A stretch of 64,000 nt of DNA from CAIYRG01 sp964494505 (GCA_964494505.1 CAZBRO010000005.1:186001-250000), one strand, 5' to 3'. Positions 50,378-59,736 are shown, counted from the stretch's first letter. The notes: generated by a model not told the origin, from the letters alone. Program-made: numbers and translations.

Positions 50378-51265
50378 ATGTATGCCCGGCTGGCCGCCTG
50401 TCTGTTGTGCGCAACTGCGCTCGCCTGGCCAGCCGATGCCAAGGATGCGGCAGCACCGGATTTTTCCGGCGTCTGGGCGCGCACGACATTCGCGTTCGAT
50501 CTGCCGCCTCCGGGCACCGTTCCGAGCCCGTTGAGGAATCTGGCGCGCCGCGCCAATGGCACCAGCGACGCGTTCAAGTTGGTGGGCGATTACAACAACC
50601 CGATCCTGAAGCCGGAAGCGGCGAAAATCGTGAAGCAGCATGGCGAAATCTCACTCGCCGGAAAATCCTATCCCGATGCTTCCAACGAGTGCCGGCCGCT
50701 GCCGGCGCCCTATGTCTTGCGCATTGCGCAAATGCAGATGCTGCAGGAGAAAGACAAGGTCACGATCCTCTACATCCAGGACCATCAGGTTCGCCATGTC
50801 AGGATGAACGCGTCCCATCCTGCCCATGTCACGCCAAGCTGGAGCGGAGATTCGGTCGGGCACTATGAGGGCGACACGCTGGTGATCGACACGGTCGGAA
50901 TAAAGACGCGCCCCGGCGCCATGATCGACCTGTACGGCACGCCTTATAGCGACGCACTGCACGTGGTCGAGCGCTACCGTCTGGTAGACAGTGAAACCGC
51001 GCGCGCTGCCCAGGAGCGCAGCGAAAAGGAATATGGCCGGCCCACCACCGAGCCCGTCTATGTCGATTTCGGCTACAAGGGCAAAGGGCTCGAGGCGAAG
51101 TTCACGGTCGAAGACCCGGCTACCTTCACCATGCCGTGGTCGAGCAGCGTCACCTATCGCCGTTCGAACAGCGACTGGCTGGAGATCGTGTGCGCCGAAA
51201 GCACGACCGATTTCTACAAGGATCAGACATCGACGGTGCCGCGGGCGGATAAACCCGATTTTTGA
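50378..51265 (+). CDS. Secreted paralogue 3 of 5, unknown function
   Basis: A 295-residue exported protein, 17 bp after paralogue 2. I chose ATG 50378 because the signal peptide MYARLAACLLCATALAWPAD begins there; a TTG at 50357 would overlap the previous stop. It has PDFSGVWARTTFAF, GDYNNPILKPEAAKIVKQHG, SNECRPLPAPYV, GDSVGHYEGDTLVIDTVGIK, LHVVERYRLVDSETARAA, YKGKGLEAKFTVEDPA and IVCAESTTDFY, ending KPDF. Confidence 0.8.
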   Translation: MYARLAACLLCATALAWPADAKDAAAPDFSGVWARTTFAFDLPPPGTVPSPLRNLARRANGTSDAFKLVGDYNNPILKPEAAKIVKQHGEISLAGKSYPDASNECRPLPAPYVLRIAQMQMLQEKDKVTILYIQDHQVRHVRMNASHPAHVTPSWSGDSVGHYEGDTLVIDTVGIKTRPGAMIDLYGTPYSDALHVVERYRLVDSETARAAQERSEKEYGRPTTEPVYVDFGYKGKGLEAKFTVEDPATFTMPWSSSVTYRRSNSDWLEIVCAESTTDFYKDQTSTVPRADKPDF

Positions 51266-51269
51266 CGGA

Positions 51270-52184
51270 ATGGATATTCTTATGCGCTCAAAGACGATTC
51301 TTCTCGCCGCCTGTGTGTTCGCCGGGGCAACCGGGGTCGCGAGCGCCGCGCCGGCCGGCAGATCCCTTCCGGATTTCTCCGGCCTGTGGGCGCGGACATC
51401 GCTTGGCTTTGAGAAACCGCTTTCCGGTCCGGGTCCGGTCGAAAACCGGATGCGCCGGGCGAATGGCGCGAGCAATTTAGGCCAGTTGGTCCCCGATTAC
51501 GCCGATCCGCGGCTGAAACCCGAAGCGGCAGCTGTCATGAAACGCTTGGGCGAAATCTCGCTCACCGGTGTCGCGTTTCCGCAGCCCTCGAACCAGTGCC
51601 TCCCCTATCCGCCGCCCTACAATTCATCGAACAATCAGGAAATCCAGTTGCTGCAGGAAAAGGACCGCGTCACCATTCTCGTCATGTTCGATCATCAGGT
51701 CCGGCAAGTGCGGCTGAACGCGCAACATCCGAAAAATCTCAAGCCGTCCTGGTACGGAGATTCGGTCGGTCATTATGAAGGCGACACGCTGGTGGTGGAT
51801 ACGGTGGGAATCAAGACGGGGCCGTTTCCGATGGTCGATATCCTGGGAACGCCGTTCAGCCCGGCTTTGCACGTGGTCGAACGATTCCGTCTGGTCGACG
51901 CCGCAACGGCTAAGACATACGCCGAGCGCGGCGAGGCCGAGAATGGCGTGGTGGCCGGCCTGAATGGCGATGGTGTCGAGATCGATCCCGCAAAACAGGA
52001 CAAGGGCCTGCAACTCACGCTCAGCGTCGAAGACCCCGGCATGATGACCGGCTCATGGTCGGGAACTGTCACCTATCGGCGTCCGGTAGACGATTGGGCG
52101 GAGTCGGTCTGCGCCGAGAACACGCACGAATATTATGCCGGCAAGGAAACGTCGATCCCGGTGGCGCAGAAGCCAGATTTCTGA
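51270..52184 (+). CDS. Secreted paralogue 4 of 5, unknown function
   Basis: A 304-residue exported protein, four bases after paralogue 3, so almost certainly co-translated. Signal peptide MRSKTILLAACVFAGATGVA from an alternative ATG at 51282. It has PDFSGLWARTSLGFEKPLSG, PSNQCLPYPPPY, GDSVGHYEGDTLVVDTVGIK, LHVVERFRLVDAATAKTY, KQDKGLQLTLSVEDPG and SVCAENTHEYY, ending KPDF. The KGKGLQ motif is altered to QDKGLQ. Confidence 0.8.
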   Translation: MDILMRSKTILLAACVFAGATGVASAAPAGRSLPDFSGLWARTSLGFEKPLSGPGPVENRMRRANGASNLGQLVPDYADPRLKPEAAAVMKRLGEISLTGVAFPQPSNQCLPYPPPYNSSNNQEIQLLQEKDRVTILVMFDHQVRQVRLNAQHPKNLKPSWYGDSVGHYEGDTLVVDTVGIKTGPFPMVDILGTPFSPALHVVERFRLVDAATAKTYAERGEAENGVVAGLNGDGVEIDPAKQDKGLQLTLSVEDPGMMTGSWSGTVTYRRPVDDWAESVCAENTHEYYAGKETSIPVAQKPDF

Positions 52185-52332
52185 GGCTCAATACCAATCC
52201 GGTTCGTTGAACGCGACATCCATGTTGCAAGAGAGCGTGCGTCGCTCGCCTTCCTGCCTCGGGCCAGGAAATCGTATCAGTCAGTCCGAACCGGCGGTAT
52301 GATATGTGGCTTTACAAGATCGGGAGGCTGGA

Positions 52333-53205
52333 ATGCCGCTTGGCCGTGCAATTTTGGGTACGCTCGCCGCCGCTTTGGCGTTTGCGCCCGTCGCCGCGCA
52401 AGACAAGGCGGGCGCCGATCCCGATTTTTCCGGCGTGTGGGGACGCAATACCATCGATTATTCCGCGCCACCTTCGGGTAAGGGTCCGCTCAAGAATATC
52501 TCCGGCAGCCGCAATGTCATGGTTGGCGATTACAACGATCCGATGCTGAAGCCGTGGGCCGCCGAAATCGTCAAGAAGAACGGCGAGATCGCCAAAACCG
52601 GCGACGCCTTCCCGACGGCACACAATCAATGTTGGCCCGAACCGCCGCCCTACATCTTCGGCAATCAGCAATTGCAGGTGCTGCAACAGGAGGGCCAGGT
52701 AATCCTGATGTATTCGCACGGGCCCCAGACGCGGCGCGTGCGGCTCAACGGCGCGCATCCGGCCAAGGTGACGCCTTCCTGGTACGGAGATTCCATCGGA
52801 CATTATGAAGGCGGCACGTTGGTCGTGGATACGATTGGGATCAAAGTGGCGCCGCTTTCGACGGTCGACCGCTACGGTACGCCGCACACTGAAGCGCTTC
52901 ACGTGGTCGAGCGATTCCATATGGTCGAACAGGCGGCAGGCACGGCCGAGCCCCTCCGCCGGGGCGGTTTCCAGGGCGATGTCGACGATGCGGTCGATCG
53001 CGCCTACAAAGGGAAGCTGCTACGGGTCGACTTCACGGTGGACGATCCAGGAGCGTTCAACATGCCGTGGTCGGCGTCGGTGGTCTACAACCGGGCGCGC
53101 GGGCTTTTGATCGAGGATGTCTGCGCCGAGAACATCCACGATTACATCATGAACAGGGACAGCGCCGTCCCCAAGGCGAGAACCGCGAACATCGCGGGCG
53201 ATTGA
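52333..53205 (+). CDS. Secreted paralogue 5 of 5, unknown function
   Basis: A 290-residue exported protein and the most divergent of the set. Start ATG 52333 follows GGGAGG at five bases. Signal peptide MPLGRAILGTLAAALAFAPV. It keeps PDFSGVWGRNTIDY, GDYNDPMLKPWAAEIVKKNG, HNQCWPEPPPY, GDSIGHYEGGTLVVDTIGIK, LHVVERFHMVEQ and DVCAENIHDY, but the EGDT motif is EGGT and the KPDF ending is lost. It is 148 bp after paralogue 4, so it may have its own promoter. Confidence 0.78.
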   Translation: MPLGRAILGTLAAALAFAPVAAQDKAGADPDFSGVWGRNTIDYSAPPSGKGPLKNISGSRNVMVGDYNDPMLKPWAAEIVKKNGEIAKTGDAFPTAHNQCWPEPPPYIFGNQQLQVLQQEGQVILMYSHGPQTRRVRLNGAHPAKVTPSWYGDSIGHYEGGTLVVDTIGIKVAPLSTVDRYGTPHTEALHVVERFHMVEQAAGTAEPLRRGGFQGDVDDAVDRAYKGKLLRVDFTVDDPGAFNMPWSASVVYNRARGLLIEDVCAENIHDYIMNRDSAVPKARTANIAGD

Positions 53206-53253
53206 ACCGAGGCCCGATTGAGGCGCGCGGTTCCCTTCCGGTGATGCGGATTT

Positions 53254-53267
53254 TTGATCTGCCTCAA
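53254..53267. promoter_or_regulatory. FNR/FixK-type box
   Basis: TTGATCTGCCTCAA fits TTGA-N6-TCAA. It lies 34 bp before the ATG at 53301 of the sensor kinase. Its presence argues against the upstream ATG at 53244, which would put it inside the coding region. Confidence 0.5.
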
Positions 53268-53300
53268 AGCTTAAGGGCTTGCAGGGCTTATCATTTACCA

Positions 53301-54839
53301 ATGTTAAAGATGTCGTCGCAATGGTCACTCCTTCACCGTCCCGCCCTGCGGCCGGGCTCAGCGGAGGCTTATCTGGCGGCGGCGGCTATCGTCGCGGCCG
53401 CCACGTTTATCCGCCTTGCTTTGGCGCCCTGGCTCGTGGGCGTTCAATTCGTGACCTTATTTCCGGCAGTGATTGTCGCTACGTTTCTCTGTGGGACGAG
53501 GGCTGGCATCGCCTCGGTTTTTCTTTGCGCTCTCTCGGCTTGGTATTTCATCCTTTCTCCTGAAACCTATTTCGAGGAACTCTTCGGACTGGGTCTCTTC
53601 TTCCTTGTCGCAATGATTGACGTCGTCATCATCGGCGCGTTGCGGTTCGCGGTTTCCGGTGTCCATGGGTTGAACGCGACCCTGCAGGAAAACGAGGCGA
53701 AATTTCGTGGGCTGTTGGAAGCCGCGCCCGATGCCATGGTGGTAGTGGACGACCAGGGGATGATGAGTCTGGCAAATGCACAGACCGAGCGGATTTTCGG
53801 TTACCCGCGCGGGGAACTGATGGGGCGTCCCATCGAGATGCTCATGCCGGAGCGCTTTCACGGCACACATCCATCCCATGTTGCATCGTTCTTTGCCGCT
53901 CCTCGGTTGCGGCCGATGGGAAGCGGGCTCGAGCTTTACGGCAGGCGGAAGGACGGCACCGAATTTCCGATAGAGGTCAGTCTCAGCCCCTTCATGACGG
54001 ATGGCCACAATGTCGTATCGGCGGCCATTCGCGACATCACGGAGCGCAAGAAGATCGAGTCCGATCTCGTCGAAGCAAAGCATCTCGCCGATGAAGCAAA
54101 CCGGGCGAAATCGGCCTTCCTTTCCAGCATGAGCCATGAGTTGCGCACGCCGCTGAACGCGGTCATTGGCTTTACCGACTTGCTGCGCACGGGACTCTAT
54201 GGCGGTTTGACCCCAAAGCAGGCCGAGTATCTCGGCTACATTGCCCATGGCGGAAATCATCTCTTGAATCTGGTGACCGAGGTTCTCGACCTCGCCCGCG
54301 TGGAAGCAGACGAACTCAAGCTCAAGCTCCAACCCTTAGGCGTCCGCGAGGCGCTGAGGGACCTCTACGAAACGATGGCGCCGCTTGCCGCCAAAGCCGA
54401 TGTGCGCGTCACTATTCAGGTGCCCAATGGAATCGGGCATCTGCACGCGGACCGCACGCGGTTGCATCAGATATTGATCAACCTCGCTTCGAACGCGATC
54501 AAATATAACCATCCAGGCGGGTCTGTGACGATTTCCGCCGAACCGGCGAGCGGCGCGAAAATCCGCATCGCAGTCGCCGATACCGGCAAAGGTATCGCGG
54601 TCGAGCGGCACGCGGAGGTGTTCCAGCCGTTCCAGCGCCTCGGCGCCGAGCAATCCAACATCGAAGGGACCGGTATCGGACTTGCTCTGGCGCGAAAGCT
54701 GGTGCTCGCGATGGACGGGACCATCGGGTTCACCAGCGTCCCGGATAGAGGAAGCACCTTTTGGATCGAGCTTCCTGCGGATATGGACGCATCGCCTGAC
54801 GTACCGCTGGATTCGACTCCGTCTTGCGTGGCCGTATAG
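53301..54839 (+). CDS. Membrane hybrid-less sensor histidine kinase (DUF4118-PAS-HisKA)
   Basis: A 512-residue kinase. Residues 20-120 contain several helices of the DUF4118/KdpD-like membrane module (LAPWLVGVQFVTLFPAVIVA). A PAS domain (about 133-250: LLEAAPDAMVVVDDQGM, FGYPRGELMGRPIEMLMPER) is followed by HisKA with the phosphorylated His279 (SSMSHELRTPLNAVIGF) and HATPase (LINLASNAIKYNHPGG, ADTGKGI, EGTGIGLALARKLV). No receiver domain. I chose ATG 53301; an upstream ATG at 53244 would span the FNR-like box. No response regulator directly adjoins; the receiver at 56014 is two genes on. Confidence 0.87.
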   Translation: MLKMSSQWSLLHRPALRPGSAEAYLAAAAIVAAATFIRLALAPWLVGVQFVTLFPAVIVATFLCGTRAGIASVFLCALSAWYFILSPETYFEELFGLGLFFLVAMIDVVIIGALRFAVSGVHGLNATLQENEAKFRGLLEAAPDAMVVVDDQGMMSLANAQTERIFGYPRGELMGRPIEMLMPERFHGTHPSHVASFFAAPRLRPMGSGLELYGRRKDGTEFPIEVSLSPFMTDGHNVVSAAIRDITERKKIESDLVEAKHLADEANRAKSAFLSSMSHELRTPLNAVIGFTDLLRTGLYGGLTPKQAEYLGYIAHGGNHLLNLVTEVLDLARVEADELKLKLQPLGVREALRDLYETMAPLAAKADVRVTIQVPNGIGHLHADRTRLHQILINLASNAIKYNHPGGSVTISAEPASGAKIRIAVADTGKGIAVERHAEVFQPFQRLGAEQSNIEGTGIGLALARKLVLAMDGTIGFTSVPDRGSTFWIELPADMDASPDVPLDSTPSCVAV

Positions 54840-54957
54840 GCACCACCGCCTCACCGTGCTGGAAGAATGGAGCGTGATCCAAAGTTCCGCGGCTTCAAGC
54901 CTTGGGACACGGGGAGGAGCGGCCTATAGTCGGCACCGCTCTCGCGTGAGGATTTGG

Positions 54958-55989
54958 ATGAACCGGGTTACGTTGAACGCCGCCGAGGTTTTGGGCACGA
55001 CACGGCCGATGACCGAGGAACACGCGCGTCAGGTGCTCGAGGCGTTGCCCGCTGCCATCTACACGACAGATGCCGAAGGCCGGATCACGTTCTACAACAG
55101 AGCCGCGGCCGAGCTTGCCGGCCGCGAACCGCAAATTGGCACGGATGAATGGTGTGTCACGTGGCGCCTTTATCGGCCTGACGGCACGCCTCTCAGCCAT
55201 GACGAATGCCCGATGGCGATCGCTCTCAAGGAAGACCGGCCGGTCAGGGGCGTGGAAGCAATCGGCGAACGGCCGGACGGAACGCGCGTGCCGTTCCTGC
55301 CTTTTCCCACGCCCATCCGCGATTCATACGGGCGGCTGATCGGCGCGGTGAACATGCTGGTCGACATCAGCGCGCGCAAGGAATCCGAGACGCGCCAGCG
55401 TCAGCTGATGGGCGAGCTCAATCACCGCGTCAAGAACAACATGCAGATGCTGCAATCCCTGCTTGGCGCAGCGGAGCGCGAAACCGCCAGTCCCGAGGCA
55501 CGCGAGGTGCTGGCGGACGCGGTGCGGCGGGTTGGCGCCATGGCGGCTGCACAGCAAGGCATGTATTCCGCCGATCCGCTGAATTTCGAGGTGCGGCCGT
55601 TTCTGGAATCGCTCTGCCGCAATGCCAGTCAGGCATTCGGACGCCAGGCCGATATCGCAATCGAGCAAGCCGGGGGCCTGCTCTCCAACGATGCCGCGGT
55701 GCCGCTCGCGCTCATCGTCAACGAACTCATCACCAACGCCGTGAGGCACGGCAGAGCGGGCCGTAACCGCGTCGCGATCAAGCTCAACCTCATCAAGGAT
55801 GGGCCTCGCTGGATGCTGAGCGTCGCGGATGACGGGCCGGGTTTCCAGATCGGCGAACCGCGGCGCCGTGCCTCGGGCCTTGGACTTGTAGCCGGTTTGG
55901 CGCGCCAGCTTGGGGGCGAACTGGATGTCACCGCGGCGGAAGGTTCGCGGTGCGTCGTGCTGTTCGGAGGACCGCGCGGCGAATCATAA
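54958..55989 (+). CDS. PAS-HisKA_2 (HWE-like) sensor histidine kinase, soluble
   Basis: A 343-residue cytoplasmic kinase. A PAS domain (VLEALPAAIYTTDAEGRITF, YNRAAAELAG) is followed by the HisKA_2 dimerisation motif ELNHRVKNNMQMLQSLL with His156, then an HATPase (LIVNELITNAVRHGRAG, VADDGPGF, GLGLVAGLARQLGG). This group signals in light, stress and general-stress circuits of alphaproteobacteria. ATG 54958 follows GTGAGGATTTGG. The receiver at 56014 starts 24 bp after its stop and is the likely partner. Confidence 0.88.
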   Translation: MNRVTLNAAEVLGTTRPMTEEHARQVLEALPAAIYTTDAEGRITFYNRAAAELAGREPQIGTDEWCVTWRLYRPDGTPLSHDECPMAIALKEDRPVRGVEAIGERPDGTRVPFLPFPTPIRDSYGRLIGAVNMLVDISARKESETRQRQLMGELNHRVKNNMQMLQSLLGAAERETASPEAREVLADAVRRVGAMAAAQQGMYSADPLNFEVRPFLESLCRNASQAFGRQADIAIEQAGGLLSNDAAVPLALIVNELITNAVRHGRAGRNRVAIKLNLIKDGPRWMLSVADDGPGFQIGEPRRRASGLGLVAGLARQLGGELDVTAAEGSRCVVLFGGPRGES

Positions 55990-56013
55990 ATACGCTGTTA
56001 GTGGGGAGCGGGA

Positions 56014-56427
56014 ATGCCGAATGGGCAGACAGCGGACGATGCGCCCGCACCAAGAACCCCACGTATCCTCATCGTCGAGGATGATTTCTTCGTCGCGCTG
56101 GAGATCGAGATTTCGCTCACGGAAGCCGGCTTCCAGGTTGTCGGCACCGCCAATACCGCCGAAAAGGCGGAGCGCCTTGCCGCGGATACGCGTCCTGATC
56201 TGATCATCATGGACATCCGCCTGCTCAGCGAACGCGACGGGATCGACGCCGCCCATGCGATCTTCGCGAGCCTTGGAATCCGTTCGGTCTTTGCCACAGC
56301 CCATGACGACCCGGACACGCAGGAGCGCGCGGCAGGGGCGCGGCCCTTGGGTTGGATCGTCAAGCCCTATCGAATGGTTGCACTGGTAAGTTTGGTGCGG
56401 GAGGCCGTGAGGGAGCTTGGGACCTGA
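56014..56427 (+). CDS. Single-domain response regulator
   Basis: A 137-residue receiver with no output domain. Acidic pocket VEDD (residues 21-24), phosphorylated Asp67 in LIIMDIRLL, conserved Thr/Ser in VFATAHDD, and Lys in WIVKPY. Such stand-alone receivers relay phosphate or act by protein contact, typical next to HisKA_2/HWE kinases. A disordered Pro/Ala-rich stretch precedes the fold. Confidence 0.88.
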   Translation: MPNGQTADDAPAPRTPRILIVEDDFFVALEIEISLTEAGFQVVGTANTAEKAERLAADTRPDLIIMDIRLLSERDGIDAAHAIFASLGIRSVFATAHDDPDTQERAAGARPLGWIVKPYRMVALVSLVREAVRELGT

Positions 56428-56436
56428 GAGCCAATT

Positions 56437-57312
56437 CTAATCGACCGACCAGCCACCGTATTTATCGCAGCCGCCGGGATAGGATTTCCCTACAAATTGG
56501 CCGAGCTGCACCCTGGCTTCGGGCTCGCTGCCGGCGGCCGCCTTCCTGAGCAGCGGATTGGGAGCAAGCTCCCGCAGCACCTGTTTGATCTGGCTTTCGT
56601 TCTGGGAAATCTCCAGCACCAGCTTGCGCCGCATGGCGGGGCCGAAATCCTTGTACCGCTTCACCACCACGAGAAAGGAGCCTTTGCCGGCCACGACGCA
56701 GGCGCCATAGTAATTGTCGAGATCGGGGAAATAGCCGTCGGAATTCTCGTCCATGATCGGCAGACCATTGACGGTGATGCCGTTGTTCTTGGTCGTGTAG
56801 TGCACATGCTGCAACGAGATGCCGTCATTATTCGGGCCGTCGCCGGAGACGTCGACAACCTTGCGCGTTGCGACGATCTGGTTGTCGCTGCCGTCGAGAA
56901 GCTGGAACGCATGTTCGAGCGCACTGCTGATGGACGTACGCATGCCCGGCATGCGCGGCAGCTTGCGCACTCTCTCGGCGAACGCACTCGCGGTCGGCTT
57001 GTCCTTGACGATGGTCCACGGGATCATGACGCGATCGTCGCGATAACCGGTCCAATCGAGCATCGTGACGGCGATGACGCCCAACGGTCCACTCTGGATC
57101 GCCTTGACGACTTCCGGGTCGGAAAAGACGTCCGCTATTCCTTGCCGCTGAAGCTGTGCCTCCTCGTCGTCGATGCTGCGCGAGACGTCGGTGGCGATGA
57201 CGAGCTTGATGTCGACCTGGGTGGTGCCCGCAGGGGCGGCCGGGGCAGGCAGCGTCGCAAGGACGGCCATCGCCCCGCCAAGAAGCGCGAACTTTAACGG
57301 GCTACGGAACAT
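56437..57312 (-). CDS. DUF1194 von Willebrand A-domain secreted protein
   Basis: A 291-residue exported protein. Signal peptide MFRSPLKFALLGGAMAVLAT ... APAAPAG. The VWA domain starts VDIKLVIATDVSRSID with the DxSxS metal (MIDAS) motif, then ALEHAFQLLDGSDNQIVATR, VVDVSGDGPNNDG, NGLPIMDE, and a conserved Cys pair region (YYGACVVAG, PGGCDKYG). DUF1194 proteins are typical of Rhizobiales and of unknown role. ATG 57312 follows AGGGGGCAC. A paralogue lies upstream on the same strand. Confidence 0.87.
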   Translation of the reverse strand: MFRSPLKFALLGGAMAVLATLPAPAAPAGTTQVDIKLVIATDVSRSIDDEEAQLQRQGIADVFSDPEVVKAIQSGPLGVIAVTMLDWTGYRDDRVMIPWTIVKDKPTASAFAERVRKLPRMPGMRTSISSALEHAFQLLDGSDNQIVATRKVVDVSGDGPNNDGISLQHVHYTTKNNGITVNGLPIMDENSDGYFPDLDNYYGACVVAGKGSFLVVVKRYKDFGPAMRRKLVLEISQNESQIKQVLRELAPNPLLRKAAAGSEPEARVQLGQFVGKSYPGGCDKYGGWSVD

Positions 57313-57442
57313 GTGCCCCCTGCATTTCCGTACCCATAGCGCCCCTGATCCGGAACGGCTCCCCGCCGGCCGGACGATATAGTGCCCCGCTACGAGCGGC
57401 AACGCTCGAACCCGTAATCTTGGCGCAAGGAAGAACGCCGGG

Positions 57443-58321
57443 TCAGAAACCGCCACCGCCAAAGCCGATTTCGCAGCCGCCGGGATAGCCGTTCGACGGA
57501 CGCAGAACTTGCGGCTGGGGCGCCGCCCCGGTGGCGGCGCGCTTCAGCAGCCGGTTGCCGTCGAGTTCGGCGAGTTCGTGTCTTATCTGGCTCTCGTTTT
57601 GCGAGATTTCGAGGATCAGCTTGTGCCGCATGGCGGCGCCAAAATCCTTAAAGGCCTTCACCACCACGACGAACGAGCCTCGCCCGCCCGCCACACACCC
57701 CGCGTAATATTTGTCGAGGTCGGGATAATAGCCGTTGGCATTTTCATCCATCACGGGCAGGCCGTTGATGATGATTCCTTGGGCGACGGTCTTTTGGCGG
57801 GCTTCATCGAGCGGATTGCCATCATTGTTCGGTCCATCGCCGGAGACGTCGATCACCTTCCGCGTCGCGACGATATCGTTCTCGCTGCTTTCGAGGAGCA
57901 GGGCGCCGCGTTCGAGCGCACCGCTGATGGAGGTGCGCCGCCCGGGCGTCCGCGGCGTGCGGCGGATTCTATCGGCCAGTGCGGTGGCGCTCGCTTTGTC
58001 CTTCACGATGGTCCAGTCGAGCACGACCCGGTCATATTCGGGGCTGGACCAGTCGATCATCGCCACTGCGATGCGCCCCAGTGCGCCGCTCTGGATCGCT
58101 TTGACGACCTCCGGATCGAGGAAGGCTTCCGCCGTTCCCTCGCGCTGAAGCATCCCCTCCTCATAGTTGATGCTGCGCGATACGTCGGTCGCGACGATGA
58201 GCTTCAGATCGACCTGGGTAGCGCCAGCGGGCGCAGCGGGCGCTGGCAGGGCCGCGGCCGCCGCCAGGACGCCGCCGATCAGGATCGCTTTCATCCGTCT
58301 ACGGATATTCAGACCCGGCAT
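57443..58321 (-). CDS. DUF1194 von Willebrand A-domain secreted protein, paralogue
   Basis: A 292-residue homologue of its downstream neighbour with the same architecture: signal peptide, VDLKLIVATDVSRSINYEEG (MIDAS), VAMIDWSSPEYDRVVLDW, VIDVSGDGPNNDG, INGLPVMDENANGYYPDL and a final GYPGGCEIG. The C-terminus is glycine-rich. Start could be 58333, 58321 or 58294; none has a clear ribosome site, and 58321 is a compromise. The two genes likely arose by tandem duplication. Confidence 0.84.
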   Translation of the reverse strand: MPGLNIRRRMKAILIGGVLAAAAALPAPAAPAGATQVDLKLIVATDVSRSINYEEGMLQREGTAEAFLDPEVVKAIQSGALGRIAVAMIDWSSPEYDRVVLDWTIVKDKASATALADRIRRTPRTPGRRTSISGALERGALLLESSENDIVATRKVIDVSGDGPNNDGNPLDEARQKTVAQGIIINGLPVMDENANGYYPDLDKYYAGCVAGGRGSFVVVVKAFKDFGAAMRHKLILEISQNESQIRHELAELDGNRLLKRAATGAAPQPQVLRPSNGYPGGCEIGFGGGGF

Positions 58322-58394
58322 CCCCGCTCTCATCGCTGTCCCCGCTGATAACTCAGGCAACGACGATACAGCCCGGGGTTGGGAGCGGCAACGC

Positions 58395-59636
58395 TCAGTC
58401 CTTCGCCGGCGCGGTGACCAGAATGGTCTTTCGGCCTTCATGAAGGTTCGGCAAGAGAGCGGCGAGAAGCCCGAGCACCGGCAAATAGGAGCACAGCGTG
58501 TAGACGAACTCGATGCTGGTGCGGTCAGCGACCCAGCCGAGACTGGCCGCGCCCAGACCGGAGAGGCCGAACGCAAAACCGAAGAAAAGCCCGGATATCG
58601 TGCCCACTTTCCCCGGCACCAGCTCCTGTGCATAGACCACGATGGCCGGGAAGGACGACGACAGCGTCAGCCCGATAAAGACGGACGTCACGCCGGTCCA
58701 GAACAGGTTCATGTAGGGCAACGCCACCGAGAAAGGGAGGGCGCCCAGGACCGAGAACCAGATGATGTATTTGCGCCCGAATTTGTCGCCCAGAAGCCCG
58801 CCGGCAAGCGTACCGATCGCGACCGGCGCAAGAAACAGGAAAAGGAAAAGCTGAGCGGTGCGCAGCGAGACGCCGAAATGATGGATCAGGTAGAACGTGT
58901 AATAAGTGCCGATGGAAGAGAAATAGATCTGCTTGGAAAAAATCAGCGCCAGAAGCACCACAATCGCGCCCACGATGCGCATCCGCGACAATTCGGGCGC
59001 ATGGTGCAGCTTGGCGGTCGCCCGCATGCGCGCAAGACCATGGTGCTTGTACCAGACGCCGACATTGTAAAGGATGATGATCGACAGTAGCGCCATGAAG
59101 GCGAACCACGCGATCGAGCCCTGGCCGTAATTGATCACCACGGCCGCCGCCATCAGCGGGCCCAGCGCCTGTCCGAAATTGCCGCCCACCTGGAACATGG
59201 ATTGGGCAAGTCCGAAGCGGCCGCCGGATGCCATGCGCGCAACGCGTGCCGATTCCGGATGGAAGATGGCCGAACCCAGTCCCACAAGGGCCGCAGCGCT
59301 CACCAGCAGAAGATAGGTGTGGCTGACCGACAGTGCGAGCAAGCCCACCAGCGTGAAGCTCATCGAGGTTGGCAGCGAGAACGGGATCGGGCGTTTGTCG
59401 CTATAGAGACCGACCAGCGGCTGCAGCAGGGAGGCGGTGAGCTGGTATGTCGCGGTAATCAGTCCGACCTGCGCGAAGTTCAACTCCAGCCGGGTCTTCA
59501 GTGTCGGATACAGCGCCGAGAGCAGCGACTGCATCATGTCGTTCAGCAGATGGCAGAAGCTGATGGCGAAAAGGATCGCGAATGTGGTCACGTGGACGGA
59601 ATTGTCCGCCAGCGCAGGCGAGGATGACGTCTTCAA
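58395..59636 (-). CDS. MFS exporter, fosmidomycin-resistance (Fsr) type
   Basis: A 413-residue twelve-helix permease with the Fsr signature: FCHLLNDMMQSLLSALYP, VGLGSAIFHPESARVARMAS, GRFGLAQSMFQVGGNFGQAL and LGDKFGRKY. Members export fosmidomycin and probably other phosphonates or toxic compounds. Adjacent genes do not suggest a specific substrate. Confidence 0.87.
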   Translation of the reverse strand: MKTSSSPALADNSVHVTTFAILFAISFCHLLNDMMQSLLSALYPTLKTRLELNFAQVGLITATYQLTASLLQPLVGLYSDKRPIPFSLPTSMSFTLVGLLALSVSHTYLLLVSAAALVGLGSAIFHPESARVARMASGGRFGLAQSMFQVGGNFGQALGPLMAAAVVINYGQGSIAWFAFMALLSIIILYNVGVWYKHHGLARMRATAKLHHAPELSRMRIVGAIVVLLALIFSKQIYFSSIGTYYTFYLIHHFGVSLRTAQLFLFLFLAPVAIGTLAGGLLGDKFGRKYIIWFSVLGALPFSVALPYMNLFWTGVTSVFIGLTLSSSFPAIVVYAQELVPGKVGTISGLFFGFAFGLSGLGAASLGWVADRTSIEFVYTLCSYLPVLGLLAALLPNLHEGRKTILVTAPAKD

Positions 59637-59736
59637 TGGGATCTATGCCTTCGGTCGCGGTTCATGGGTGGCGCTAAATTAATCGGCTGCGCGCCCGAAA
59701 CAACAACTTCTTCCCGTGAAACGTCCCGAAAGCGCG

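Noticed and set aside
48544..53205. CRISPR-like or cassette-like reading of the five-gene repeat
   Set aside because: The repetition is at protein level across whole genes of about 900 bp, with no short direct DNA repeats or spacers.
53244..53300. Upstream ATG for the membrane sensor kinase
   Set aside because: It would place an FNR/FixK-like box inside the coding region and has no ribosome site; 53301 is preferred, though not proven.
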